Source of the DNA: JBOFLO01 sp051657905
Lineage (GTDB): Bacteria; Patescibacteriota; Gracilibacteria; UBA1369
Direction of reading: 5' to 3'
Assembly (NCBI GenBank): GCA_051657905.1
Contig: JBOFLO010000068.1
Location: 1-13,422, forward strand
Length of the DNA: 13,422 nucleotides
A program made the position numbers and the translations under genes. The stretch's first letter is position 1. Every line of letters begins with the position of its first letter. The notes under the pieces were generated by a model. The model was not told the origin of the DNA. It saw only the letters and a program-made list of their open reading frames with translations, and did no database searches. This document shows positions 1 to 7,411 of the stretch, piece by piece.

Positions 1-833
1 AGTTTAGATTGGGGAAAATCTTGGACTAGGGTGATGAGGGCGGGAGCGGAAGGGTTGGGGGTGGGTAATTGGGCGGGGGTGGCGGAGCGGACGCGTGGGC
101 CGGTGGAAGGTTTTGCTTCAGGGAAGACTATTGAGCTGAGGGATTCCTGAAAAATTCCTGGACGGAAAGTTTGAGGGTCGAGGGAGAGATGGAAAATTTC
201 GGCGGAATTGTTGCTGAAGGCGAAAAAACGGCCGGAGCGAATAGGTAATACGGCTGGTTGGTCTGGTTTGTCTAGGCTGTAGAGAAAAATATTTTGGCCG
301 TTATCCAAAATTAATTTGCTTAAGTCTGGGCTGATTTGAAAAGCGATAGTAGTGGGTTGGGAACGGATGATTTGGGCGAGGGAATTCCATTGGGCGGAAG
401 TAGCGTTTAAATTAAGTGAATTTAAATTACTTTCTAAAGTTAAACTGCTGGAATTATCCGGAAACTGTAAATTGGCGGGATTCCAAACTCCGCTTAAATT
501 AACGGTCGGGACGGCTTGGAATTGTAAATCCAGATTACTGATTTGATTTAAATTGATGGTAAATTCTTGAGTTTGATCGATGAATTCAGACTTTTGAATA
601 ATTGCCGAATAATTTCCTGGTGCAAGGCGAATGGAGCAGGGAGACATCTCACAATTAGTGGCTTTGCCATTATCAATAATTACGGAAAATGGAGCAGAGC
701 CTGTGACTGATAAGCTGCCATAATTGAAAAATGAAGTGAAAATTAAAAGTGATGCTCCAAGCAAAATCACCACACTTAAAAGTATGATTTTTAGGCGAAA
801 GGAGATGGTTGGGATTTGGAAATTAAGAGGCAT
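1..833 (-). CDS. PEGA-domain membrane-anchored protein, C-terminus cut by window edge
   Basis: A minus-strand reading frame stays open from an ATG at 833 to the left edge, giving about 277 residues without a stop. The N-terminus has a hydrophobic segment around residues 11-33 (KIILLSVVILLGASLLIF), so it is a signal anchor. Residues about 36-105 look like a PEGA repeat: a beta-rich stretch with SLSVTGSAPFSVIIDNG, then CSIRLAPGNYSAIIQ. After that come beta-rich sequence and a Pro/Ser/Thr-rich stretch near residues 250-275 that could be a linker. The family is typically extracytoplasmic; no enzymatic role is implied. The ATG overlaps the stop of the upstream yraN-family gene (TAATG), so the two are probably translationally coupled. 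The coding strand is unusually C-rich (many CCC and GCC codons), matching the G-rich + strand of this part of the window. The membrane anchor is secure, the PEGA assignment moderately so, and the function unknown. Confidence 0.8.
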   Translation of the reverse strand, partial: MPLNFQIPTISFRLKIILLSVVILLGASLLIFTSFFNYGSLSVTGSAPFSVIIDNGKATNCEMSPCSIRLAPGNYSAIIQKSEFIDQTQEFTINLNQISNLDLQFQAVPTVNLSGVWNPANLQFPDNSSSLTLESNLNSLNLNATSAQWNSLAQIIRSQPTTIAFQISPDLSKLILDNGQNIFLYSLDKPDQPAVLPIRSGRFFAFSNNSAEIFHLSLDPQTFRPGIFQESLSSIVFPEAKPSTGPRVRSATPAQLPTPNPSAPALITLVQDFPQSK

Positions 834-1195
834 TATTCCGAAAAAATATTTTTTAAATGTTTGATTTTGGCCTGAGTAGGTTGAGTTGCACTGTCCCAGT
901 GTATAACCAGTAAATCAAATTGTAAATCAAAGGGCAGTGCCGAGTGACGGTTGCGGAAAATAAAATGGCGAGCGGCATGCTGAAGAAGGCGTTGCTGGCG
1001 AAGGGAAATTTGCTCATCAGCTTCAGATATTGGGGTTGAGGAGCGGCGAGTTTTGATTTCAAAAAAGATTAAGCGCTGATTGAAAATAGTGATTAAATCA
1101 ATTTCGCCGCCACGGATGCGGAAATTGTTTTGAATTATTTGATAACCTTTTTCAATTAAAAAATGTTGGGCTAAAAGTTCTCCCACTTTGCCCAA
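833..1195 (-). CDS. yraN: YraN/UPF0102 family putative endonuclease-like protein
   Basis: The 120-residue product carries the UPF0102 signature: GKVGELLAQHFLIEKGYQI, NNFRIRGGEIDLI and LIFFEIKTRR. E31, D33, E46 and K48 match the E-x-D...E-x-K arrangement of the PD-(D/E)XK nuclease fold to which this family belongs. Its cellular role is still poorly defined; a link to DNA processing is only suggested by the fold. The length is normal for the family. The start is uncertain: the annotated start is a TTG at 1195, no in-frame ATG lies between it and the next upstream stop (in-frame TGA near 1250), and no Shine-Dalgarno sequence is visible. Most homologues have a few more residues before the first conserved Gly, so a non-standard upstream start is possible. 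The stop overlaps the ATG of the PEGA gene. It is divergent from dnaB. Confidence 0.88.
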   Translation of the reverse strand: MGKVGELLAQHFLIEKGYQIIQNNFRIRGGEIDLITIFNQRLIFFEIKTRRSSTPISEADEQISLRQQRLLQHAARHFIFRNRHSALPFDLQFDLLVIHWDSATQPTQAKIKHLKNIFSE

Positions 1196-1356
1196 ATGAT
1201 GTTGTGATAAATTTTTTATGGGAAAATGTAATGAAAAGGTAAAACTGACTAGTCATAATTTAGAAGATTGCTGTTAAATTTTTATAAAATAAGTTTAAAC
1301 TTTAGCTGAAATGTTTTTGGGGAGTTTGGGGATTTTTTTAAAAATTTGGATTTTAA
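1196..1356. promoter_or_regulatory. Divergent intergenic region yraN / dnaB
   Basis: This AT-rich 161-bp gap must hold the promoters for both yraN-PEGA (-) and dnaB (+). For dnaB the best candidate I see is ATGAAA (1231-1236), 17 bp, then CATAAT (1254-1259). A second weak option is TTTAGA (1259-1264), 18 bp, then TATAAA (1283-1288). Neither matches the -35 consensus well. Just before the dnaB ATG, TTAAAA and TTTTAA form a small 6-bp inverted repeat (1338-1356) with a 7-bp loop; it is too AT-rich to mean much. No ribosome binding site is obvious. Confidence 0.3.
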
Positions 1357-2718
1357 ATGGAAAGTAAATTACGTGTACCACCCAATTCACTGGAAGCGGA
1401 AAGAGCTGTTTTAGGCTCTTTATTAATCGATAAAGAAGCGATTATTAAAGTAGCTGATTTGATTGGAGCTGATGATTTTTATCATGATGTGCATGGGTTA
1501 ATTTATCGAGCGATTACAGATTTGTATGAAAAAAGATCGCCGATTGATTTGTTGACTACCAAAACTATTTTGGAAGATAGAAAACAATTGGAAATGATTG
1601 GTGGAGCTAGTTATTTGGTGCAATTGACCAATGAAGTTCATACATCAACGCATATTTATAATTATGCTTTGATTGTTAAGCAGAAATCGACTTTGCGCAG
1701 ATTGATTAGGGCTGGGGATTTGATTACCGGGCTTGGATATAATCAGGAAGAGCCTTTGGAATTATTATTGGAACAAGCGGAAAAAGCTTTGTTTGGAGTT
1801 TCTCAGGCAAGTATTAAGGATAAATTCGTGCATATTAAGGAAATTCTTAATGCCACTTATGACAAAATTACGGAATTGCATGATCCGGCTACTCAGGATA
1901 AATATCGTGGGGTGCCGACTGGATTTAAAGATTTGGATCATTTGTTAACTGGTTTTCAACCTTCGGATTTGGTTATTCTGGCGGCTCGTCCGGCTATGGG
2001 TAAAACCGCTTTTGCTTTGAATATTGCGCAGAATATTGCTAAATCGGGGCGCAGTGTGGGGATTATTTCTCTGGAAATGAGTAAGGAGCAGTTGGTGGAA
2101 AGAATGTTTAGTTCATTGTTGCAGGTGGATTCCTGGAAAATTAAATCGGGGAAATTGAGTGAAGAGGATTTTATGAGAATTGGTTCGGTGATGGATGAAT
2201 TGTTTGGTTTGAAAATTTTTATTGATGATTCGGTGGGGAATTCGATTGTGGAATTGCGTTCTAAGGCACGAAGACTACAGATGGAACATGGTTTGGACTT
2301 TATCGTGGTGGATTATTTACAATTGATGACGGTGAGTGGAAGTGGCGGAAATATGAATAATCGTGTGAATGAAATTTCGGAAATTTCTCGTTCATTAAAG
2401 TCGCTGGCGCGTGAATTGCGTGTGCCGATTTTGGCTTTGTCGCAGCTTTCCCGTGCGGTGGAAATGCGTCCGTCGAAAGTTCCTCAGCTATCCGATTTGC
2501 GTGAATCAGGTGCGATTGAGCAGGATGCGGATGTGGTGATGATGATGTATCGTGAGGATTATTATGAAGAAGATACGGACAGAACTGGTATTACGGATAT
2601 TTTCATTCGTAAACATAGAAGTGGGCCAGTAGGGCGTGTGGAATTGGCGTTCAAGAAAGAACAGTTGAAATTTTATAGTATGGAGAAGTCTCGGAGTTAT
2701 GAGGGGTTTGATGAGTAA
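1357..2718 (+). CDS. dnaB: Replicative DNA helicase DnaB
   Basis: This 453-residue protein is a full-length DnaB: the ring-shaped hexameric helicase that moves 5'-3' on the lagging strand at the replication fork. The N-terminal domain starts at residue 8 with the classical PPNSLEAERAVLGSLL. The RecA-like C-terminal domain has Walker A (ARPAMGKT, residues 210-217), the catalytic-glutamate motif SLEMSKEQL (Glu near 240), Walker B (IVVDYLQLM with Asp 319) and SQLSRAVEMR, SDLRESGAIEQDADVV and FIRKHRSGPVG further on. There is no intein and no truncation. The ATG at 1357 matches the N-terminus of homologues. The stop lies only 12 bp from the stop of the convergent DUF4012 gene, leaving no room for an intrinsic terminator. 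Identification is secure. Confidence 0.98.
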   Translation: MESKLRVPPNSLEAERAVLGSLLIDKEAIIKVADLIGADDFYHDVHGLIYRAITDLYEKRSPIDLLTTKTILEDRKQLEMIGGASYLVQLTNEVHTSTHIYNYALIVKQKSTLRRLIRAGDLITGLGYNQEEPLELLLEQAEKALFGVSQASIKDKFVHIKEILNATYDKITELHDPATQDKYRGVPTGFKDLDHLLTGFQPSDLVILAARPAMGKTAFALNIAQNIAKSGRSVGIISLEMSKEQLVERMFSSLLQVDSWKIKSGKLSEEDFMRIGSVMDELFGLKIFIDDSVGNSIVELRSKARRLQMEHGLDFIVVDYLQLMTVSGSGGNMNNRVNEISEISRSLKSLARELRVPILALSQLSRAVEMRPSKVPQLSDLRESGAIEQDADVVMMMYREDYYEEDTDRTGITDIFIRKHRSGPVGRVELAFKKEQLKFYSMEKSRSYEGFDE

Positions 2719-2730
2719 GACGGAAATTGA

Positions 2731-4413
2731 TTAATTCAATCTCTGAACTACAGTTATTTCCCGATCGCTGAGGATGTTGCCGTGGGTGTCACGGAGGTTT
2801 TTTAGGCGTACGGAGTAATGTTCCTCCGGTTGATTGGTTTGGCCGTTTAAATAGAGATGGACGTCTTTAGAAGTGGTTTCTACTCGGCGGATGGAAAGTT
2901 GGTCGGTTTTTGGGTTGGCTTTGTTTAAATCGGTGACTTGGTAGCTGAAAGGGTCGGAGGCGAAATCCTGGTTTAAGTCTTCGTTAAAGTGGAGGGAGAT
3001 GTGATTTAATTCGGTGTTTTGTTGGAGGATTAGGCGTGGGGGAAGTTGATCAGGGAGAATTTCTAAATTTAATTGGAGGTCTTTGGTGATTTTTCCTTGG
3101 AAATAAGCGATGTTTTCTAGGGGCTCGAAATCATCGGAGTTGATGCGATAGCCGCGCGGGGCTTCGACAATTACGGTGTAGTAATCGTTGGTTCCGGATT
3201 GTTTGGTTAGATAAAGTGAATATAGATTTTCTTGAATTACCTCTGGAGAAAGCTCAAAAGTTTTGGCGATGATTTTGCTTTGGCCAGGATTTAATTTGAT
3301 GATTTCGTCCTCTGGTTGTTCTTCAAAAGGGTGTTTGAAGAAACGGAAATAACCAGTGTAAGGGCCGGAGAAAGGGATATTTTCAATACCGAAATGAGTT
3401 ACTTCTACTGTTAATTCGGCCTGAGCATTTTCATCGCCTTGCAAAGCAGCCTCGGAAATTTTTACTTTGTAGGTGATATTTCTTTGTAAATAGCGATCGG
3501 ATTTCATACCGCCTAAATTGGCTTCGGTAACGGCTAAGAAATCTTTGAGGGATTGGCTGCCGTCTGTGGTTAAAGTGGCCGGCCAGGCGCCGCCCCAGCG
3601 ATTTTTAATAATGAATTCCTGGAGTTTGGTGTCGCGGAAATAGAGTTGTAAATCTTTTTGGGCGAGGGCCAAGGTGATGGTGTCGGAAACTTTGCGGAGT
3701 TTGAAAGGATTGAAAAGAATTTTTTTGATTAATTGATTAGCCAATGGTTTGAGAATTGATTTGCGATTAGCTAAAGATTCGACATTGTGGCGATCGACAT
3801 CGTTGACGGAATTGGTGATTTCTTCGAAAAGATTTTGTGAATTGAGAATTTTTCCTTCAACTTCGACAGGTCCAACGGCATCCAATAAGTCGCTGAGTAA
3901 ATTGAAATTCACGGAGAAAACGCCGTCGATTTTGGCGCTGGGATTATTGATTTGATAGAGACGAATTAATTCTTCAGAGGAGGAAGGAAAATCGGGATTA
4001 AAATTACCGTCGCGGAAGGTGTAGCCTTTGTACCATTGGTCGGCGAGGAGTTCTTCCATTGGGTAAGGGCCTTTTAAATATTCGTGATCGTCGACGGTGC
4101 CGTAAACGTCTTCGATTTCGATTTTAGTGGGGAAACCGGATTGGAATTGGAGATTGGCGAAGGAGGAGATGAAGCCGCCGGTGGGGCGTAGTTCGTAATT
4201 GTTTTGGAAGAGGACTAGGTAATTTTTTTGGGCGAAAGGGAAACCTGTTATGGAAGGGGCGTAAGGGAAAAAAACTCTTAAACCTCCAGCTACAGAAACG
4301 ATAAAAGTTAGGATAAAAAAGAGAATGGCGGAAATAATCAGCAAGGGTTTGTGATTTTTTTTGAGGAATTGCCAGAATTTACTATAAATTTTCGGGCGGG
4401 CGGTTTTGGCCAT
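2731..4413 (-). CDS. DUF4012 membrane-anchored protein with C-terminal Ig-like domain
   Basis: The 560-residue product has a basic N-terminus and one membrane segment (residues about 23-45), so most of it should be outside the cell. The DUF4012 hallmark YLVLFQNNYELRPTGGF is at residues 65-81, followed by the long conserved region (EDVYGTVDDHEY, DGNFNPDFPSSSEELIRLY, DGVFSVNF). The last 100 residues (from about 459) resemble a bacterial Ig-like/SbsA domain: ISLHFNEDL ... HYSVRLKNLRDTHGNIL. DUF4012 has no established biochemical role; such proteins are common in Patescibacteria and some Gram-positives and are assumed to act in the envelope. The ATG directly follows the lysS stop (TAA then ATG with no spacer), so it is probably co-transcribed and coupled. 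The coding strand is C-rich. Confidence 0.9.
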   Translation of the reverse strand: MAKTARPKIYSKFWQFLKKNHKPLLIISAILFFILTFIVSVAGGLRVFFPYAPSITGFPFAQKNYLVLFQNNYELRPTGGFISSFANLQFQSGFPTKIEIEDVYGTVDDHEYLKGPYPMEELLADQWYKGYTFRDGNFNPDFPSSSEELIRLYQINNPSAKIDGVFSVNFNLLSDLLDAVGPVEVEGKILNSQNLFEEITNSVNDVDRHNVESLANRKSILKPLANQLIKKILFNPFKLRKVSDTITLALAQKDLQLYFRDTKLQEFIIKNRWGGAWPATLTTDGSQSLKDFLAVTEANLGGMKSDRYLQRNITYKVKISEAALQGDENAQAELTVEVTHFGIENIPFSGPYTGYFRFFKHPFEEQPEDEIIKLNPGQSKIIAKTFELSPEVIQENLYSLYLTKQSGTNDYYTVIVEAPRGYRINSDDFEPLENIAYFQGKITKDLQLNLEILPDQLPPRLILQQNTELNHISLHFNEDLNQDFASDPFSYQVTDLNKANPKTDQLSIRRVETTSKDVHLYLNGQTNQPEEHYSVRLKNLRDTHGNILSDREITVVQRLN

Positions 4414-6018
4414 TTATTTTTTTGCAGATTTTTTGGAGTCGTTTTTAGAAGCGGCGGGAGCGTCTTCGTGAAGTGGCTTCATAATTGGGAAAAGAACGGT
4501 GTCTTTTAAATTATCCTGATTAGTTAAAAGCGCGGTGATACGGTCAATACCCATACCCCATCCACTCATTGGCGGCATACCGTGTTCCATTGCATACAGA
4601 TAATCTTCATCCATTGGCATAGCTTCTTCATCTCCGCCGGCTTTGGCGTCGGCTTGGCTTTCTAAACGTGCGCGTTGATCCAATGGATCTACTAATTCTG
4701 AATAGGCATTAACAATTTCCCAGGTATTTAAAAGTAATTGGAAAGTGTCGGCTAAGCGAGGGTCTTGATCGTTACGGCGAGCTAGCGGTTTAGTGTCAAC
4801 CGGATGTTTGATTACGAAACATGGTTGAATTAAATGTGGACGGGAAACTTTTTTATAAAGAGCGTCACATAAATTTCCATAACCGAGTTTTTCAGCTTTT
4901 TCAATTTTAATGCCTTTATCTACTATGGCTTTTAGAAGGGCTGGGGCGTTGGCATAGTGTTCAAGAATATCGATGCCGGAATCTTTTTTAATTAGTTCAG
5001 CGAATTCTAAACGTGGCCAAGGTTTGGAGAAATCAATTTTTTGATAATTGCCTTCGCGATCAGTTAATTCAATTTGTTCAGTGCCAAGCAAAGTTTTGAC
5101 CATATGCTTAATCAACTTTTCAGTGAAATCCATGTTGTCTTCGAAATTCCAATAAGCGACGTAGTATTCCAACATAGTAAATTCCTGCAAATGGCTTGGA
5201 TCAATGCCTTCGTTGCGGAAACATTTGGCGAATTCATAAACTCTTTCGTAGCCACCAACTACGGCGCGCTTGAGGTAAGTTTCTGGGGCGATGCGTAAAT
5301 ACATCGGGATATCGAGAGCGTGGTGATGGGTGGAGAATGGTTTGGCGGCGGCGCCGGAGGCGACGCTGGTTAGAATTGGAGTTTCAATTTCCTGGAATTG
5401 ATGTTCATCTAAATAATCGCGAATGATGCGAGTTAAATGTGAGCGGAAAAGTACATTGCGGAAAGCCTGTTCATTGGTAAGGATATCCAAATAACGGTAG
5501 CGGTAAATGCTTTCCTGATCTTGCAAACCGTGGAATTTTTCCGGTAAAGGTCGAAGTGCTTTAGAAAGGAAAGTGAAATCTTTTACCAATAAAGTAATTT
5601 CACCATGTTTAGTGATGAACAACTCCCCTTCTACACCGACAAAATCTCCCAGATCGATTTTTTTGAGTAATTTATATTTTTCAGCGCCTAAGAAATCCTG
5701 CATAAAACAGATTTGCAGACGGCCAGAAAAATCTTTTAAATGAGCAAAAGTTAATTTGCCATGCGGACGAAGCAACATTAAGCGTCCTGATAATTTAATT
5801 TCTGCATTAGGACTGGCAACAATCTCCTCCAATTGACGAGGAATGGTTTTTTGTCCGAATTCTTTAGCTTCCTGAGTGCTGTGAGTGCGTTGATATTTTT
5901 CAGCAAAAGGAATTACACCAGCATCTTTTAATTCTTGTAATTTGCGTTTGCGTTCAGCAAATTCTGACAAGGGATTAGCGGGAGGATTGGTAGGATTGTT
6001 GTTACTGGCTTGAGACAT
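4414..6018 (-). CDS. lysS: Lysyl-tRNA synthetase, class II
   Basis: This is a class II lysine-tRNA ligase, charging tRNA-Lys with lysine using ATP. An N-terminal OB-fold anticodon-binding domain (SGRLMLLRPHGKLTFAHLKD) is followed by the catalytic core with ILTSVASGAAAKPFSTHHHAL, the motif 2 region FRNEGIDPSH (F267 on) and motif 3 GWGMGIDR (486-493). The loop after motif 2 reads HLQEFTMLEYY where E. coli LysS has HNPEF. A short Lys-rich tail ends the protein. I choose ATG 6018, giving 534 residues; an in-frame TTG at 6054 would add 12 residues (MACLRNLLICLP) unlike LysRS N-termini and would overlap the best promoter candidate. The first 30 residues are Asn/Pro-rich and look disordered. The DUF4012 gene follows immediately, and the PAP2-kinase gene lies 68 bp upstream on the same strand. 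Confidence 0.95.
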   Translation of the reverse strand: MSQASNNNPTNPPANPLSEFAERKRKLQELKDAGVIPFAEKYQRTHSTQEAKEFGQKTIPRQLEEIVASPNAEIKLSGRLMLLRPHGKLTFAHLKDFSGRLQICFMQDFLGAEKYKLLKKIDLGDFVGVEGELFITKHGEITLLVKDFTFLSKALRPLPEKFHGLQDQESIYRYRYLDILTNEQAFRNVLFRSHLTRIIRDYLDEHQFQEIETPILTSVASGAAAKPFSTHHHALDIPMYLRIAPETYLKRAVVGGYERVYEFAKCFRNEGIDPSHLQEFTMLEYYVAYWNFEDNMDFTEKLIKHMVKTLLGTEQIELTDREGNYQKIDFSKPWPRLEFAELIKKDSGIDILEHYANAPALLKAIVDKGIKIEKAEKLGYGNLCDALYKKVSRPHLIQPCFVIKHPVDTKPLARRNDQDPRLADTFQLLLNTWEIVNAYSELVDPLDQRARLESQADAKAGGDEEAMPMDEDYLYAMEHGMPPMSGWGMGIDRITALLTNQDNLKDTVLFPIMKPLHEDAPAASKNDSKKSAKK

Positions 6019-6054
6019 CGGAAGGCAAATTAATAAATTTCGGAGACAGGCCAA

Positions 6055-6083
6055 AATATGCCTGAAAATGCAGTTATTATCAA
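6055..6083 (-). promoter_or_regulatory. Candidate lysS promoter
   Basis: On the minus strand TTGATA (6083-6078, five of six matches to TTGACA) is separated by exactly 17 bp from CATATT (6060-6055, four of six to TATAAT). Transcription would begin near 6048, which would exclude the upstream TTG start and supports ATG 6018. This is a consensus match only. Confidence 0.35.
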
Positions 6084-6086
6084 GGC

Positions 6087-7283
6087 TTAGATGATGGTGA
6101 TGATCAGCCCGGCCAGTAAGGGTATGATTAAATTATCATCAAGATATTTAGTGAGTTTTTCCGGGAGGAAAAGCTCGACCAGAAGGGCGATGAAGGAGGC
6201 GGAGAAGGCTTTGAAATAATCGACGAAGAAGAGGGCGCAGAGGGTGGAAACTACGATGGCGATGATGGTTCCTTCGAGTTTTTTTGGTCCGGAAAAAGGT
6301 AAAACGGTTTTGCCGAAATAGCGGCCGAATAAATGTGAGACGGAGTCGCCGACGGCCATAATGGAAATGGCGGCAAGGGCTGTGTCTAAAGGGAAAATCA
6401 AGACGGTTAAATAGGATCCTAAAACCATAAAGAAAGACCCTTTGCCGGGGAAAGTTCGCAGGTCTTTTTCGCGTTCAAATAATGAGAGTAATTTGTGGAA
6501 AAAAGGGAATTGCCATTTTCTTTGCATGAGAGAAAACAGCCCGCCGATAATTAAAATATACAGCAAACCGGTGGCATTAATCAGGCCTAATCTTAAAAGA
6601 AAAACTATTAACAAACCTACAAATAAATGGGCAATTTGGCGGCGCAATTCTAGTTTATCGCGGTAATGACTGAGGAACCATTGGGTTACTTGATATTTGT
6701 TTTCATAGTAAAGAATGGTTTTGGAAGTGACGAAGCCGATGATGGCGCCCATTAAAATATCGGAAAAATAATGTACACCTAAGTACGGGCGGCTGAGAGC
6801 AATTAAAATTATCAGTATGTAAGCAAAATATTTCTGCCAGTTGCGACTGAAAAGTCTGGGAACGAAAGGCAGGACGGCAAAACAAAAGGCGGTGTGAAGG
6901 CTGGGAAAGGAGAAACCGCTGGCTTGGGTGAGGGGGATTGTGGCTACCTCTACGGCAAAGTAGGGGCGGGGAATTTGGAAAATTAATTTGATTAAATAAC
7001 TGATTTCAAAAGCGAAAGCGCAGCTGATGATAATTAAAACTAAGAGTCGGAAGCGTTTGTAATAGAGAAGAAGTCCGGTTAATAACACCGAGAAAAATAA
7101 TAAGCCGAAATCGGTGAGGTAGAGCATCAGGCCGTCGAGGGCGGAAAAACGTAAGCCCACTCCCCTTCTCAGCAAGGCGTCGTCGTAAAAAAAAGTGATC
7201 AGCAATAAAATCATGGCCATGGCAATAGTGCTTTTTTCCATTGATTGGAAAATTCCACGATTTTGATTGAGGGTTTTGGACAT
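6087..7283 (-). CDS. PAP2 lipid phosphatase fused to dolichol/phytol-kinase-like membrane domain
   Basis: Two integral-membrane enzyme domains sit in one chain of about 398 residues. The N-terminal half has all three PAP2 motifs: K-x6-RP (KLIFQIPRP, residues 99-107), PSLH (127-130) and SRPYLGVHYFSD (164-175), so the phosphatase catalytic histidines are present. The C-terminal half resembles the SEC59/phytol kinase (COG0170) family: LRRQIAH (213-219), GDSVSHLFGRYFGK (312-325) and PKKLEG (333-338), embedded in hydrophobic segments. PAP2 enzymes dephosphorylate lipid phosphates or pyrophosphates, and COG0170 enzymes phosphorylate polyprenols with CTP, so I infer a role in isoprenoid lipid-carrier phosphate turnover; substrate unknown. 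Start choice: ATG 7283 (MSKTLNQNRG). An in-frame TTG at 7367 would add 28 residues, and MEKSTIAMAM begins 14 residues further in. No Shine-Dalgarno sequence is visible. Confidence 0.85.
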   Translation of the reverse strand: MSKTLNQNRGIFQSMEKSTIAMAMILLLITFFYDDALLRRGVGLRFSALDGLMLYLTDFGLLFFSVLLTGLLLYYKRFRLLVLIIISCAFAFEISYLIKLIFQIPRPYFAVEVATIPLTQASGFSFPSLHTAFCFAVLPFVPRLFSRNWQKYFAYILIILIALSRPYLGVHYFSDILMGAIIGFVTSKTILYYENKYQVTQWFLSHYRDKLELRRQIAHLFVGLLIVFLLRLGLINATGLLYILIIGGLFSLMQRKWQFPFFHKLLSLFEREKDLRTFPGKGSFFMVLGSYLTVLIFPLDTALAAISIMAVGDSVSHLFGRYFGKTVLPFSGPKKLEGTIIAIVVSTLCALFFVDYFKAFSASFIALLVELFLPEKLTKYLDDNLIIPLLAGLIITII

Positions 7284-7359
7284 AAAAAGAAAAAACTGCT
7301 GGAATTTTAACAAAAAAGTTTGAAAATAAATAGCAGGGTTGAAGGAGGAAGGGGAAATA

Positions 7360-7388
7360 TTGCTCAAGTAGCATAAATAAGCTAAGAT
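7360..7388 (+). promoter_or_regulatory. Candidate promoter of the murL-murD2-DUF881 operon
   Basis: TTGCTC (7360-7365), a 17-bp spacer and TAAGAT (7383-7388) lie 24 bp before the murL ATG, in the gap shared with the divergent PAP2-kinase gene. The match is weak (three of six and four of six), but spacing and position fit. I see no convincing promoter for the opposite direction. Confidence 0.25.
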
Positions 7389-7411
7389 GTCCGGGATTTA
7401 AAACAGAGCAA

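Noticed and set aside
352..546. 64-codon plus-strand open frame
   Set aside because: It lies wholly within the minus-strand PEGA gene, whose translation has a membrane segment and domain-like content.
6019..6054. N-terminal extension of lysS from TTG 6054
   Set aside because: The extra residues do not look like LysRS and overlap the downstream edge of the best promoter; ATG 6018 is preferred.
7284..7367. N-terminal extension of the PAP2-kinase from TTG 7367
   Set aside because: An ATG at 7283 is available and the added residues are not part of the PAP2 fold; not excluded, since no ribosome binding site decides it.
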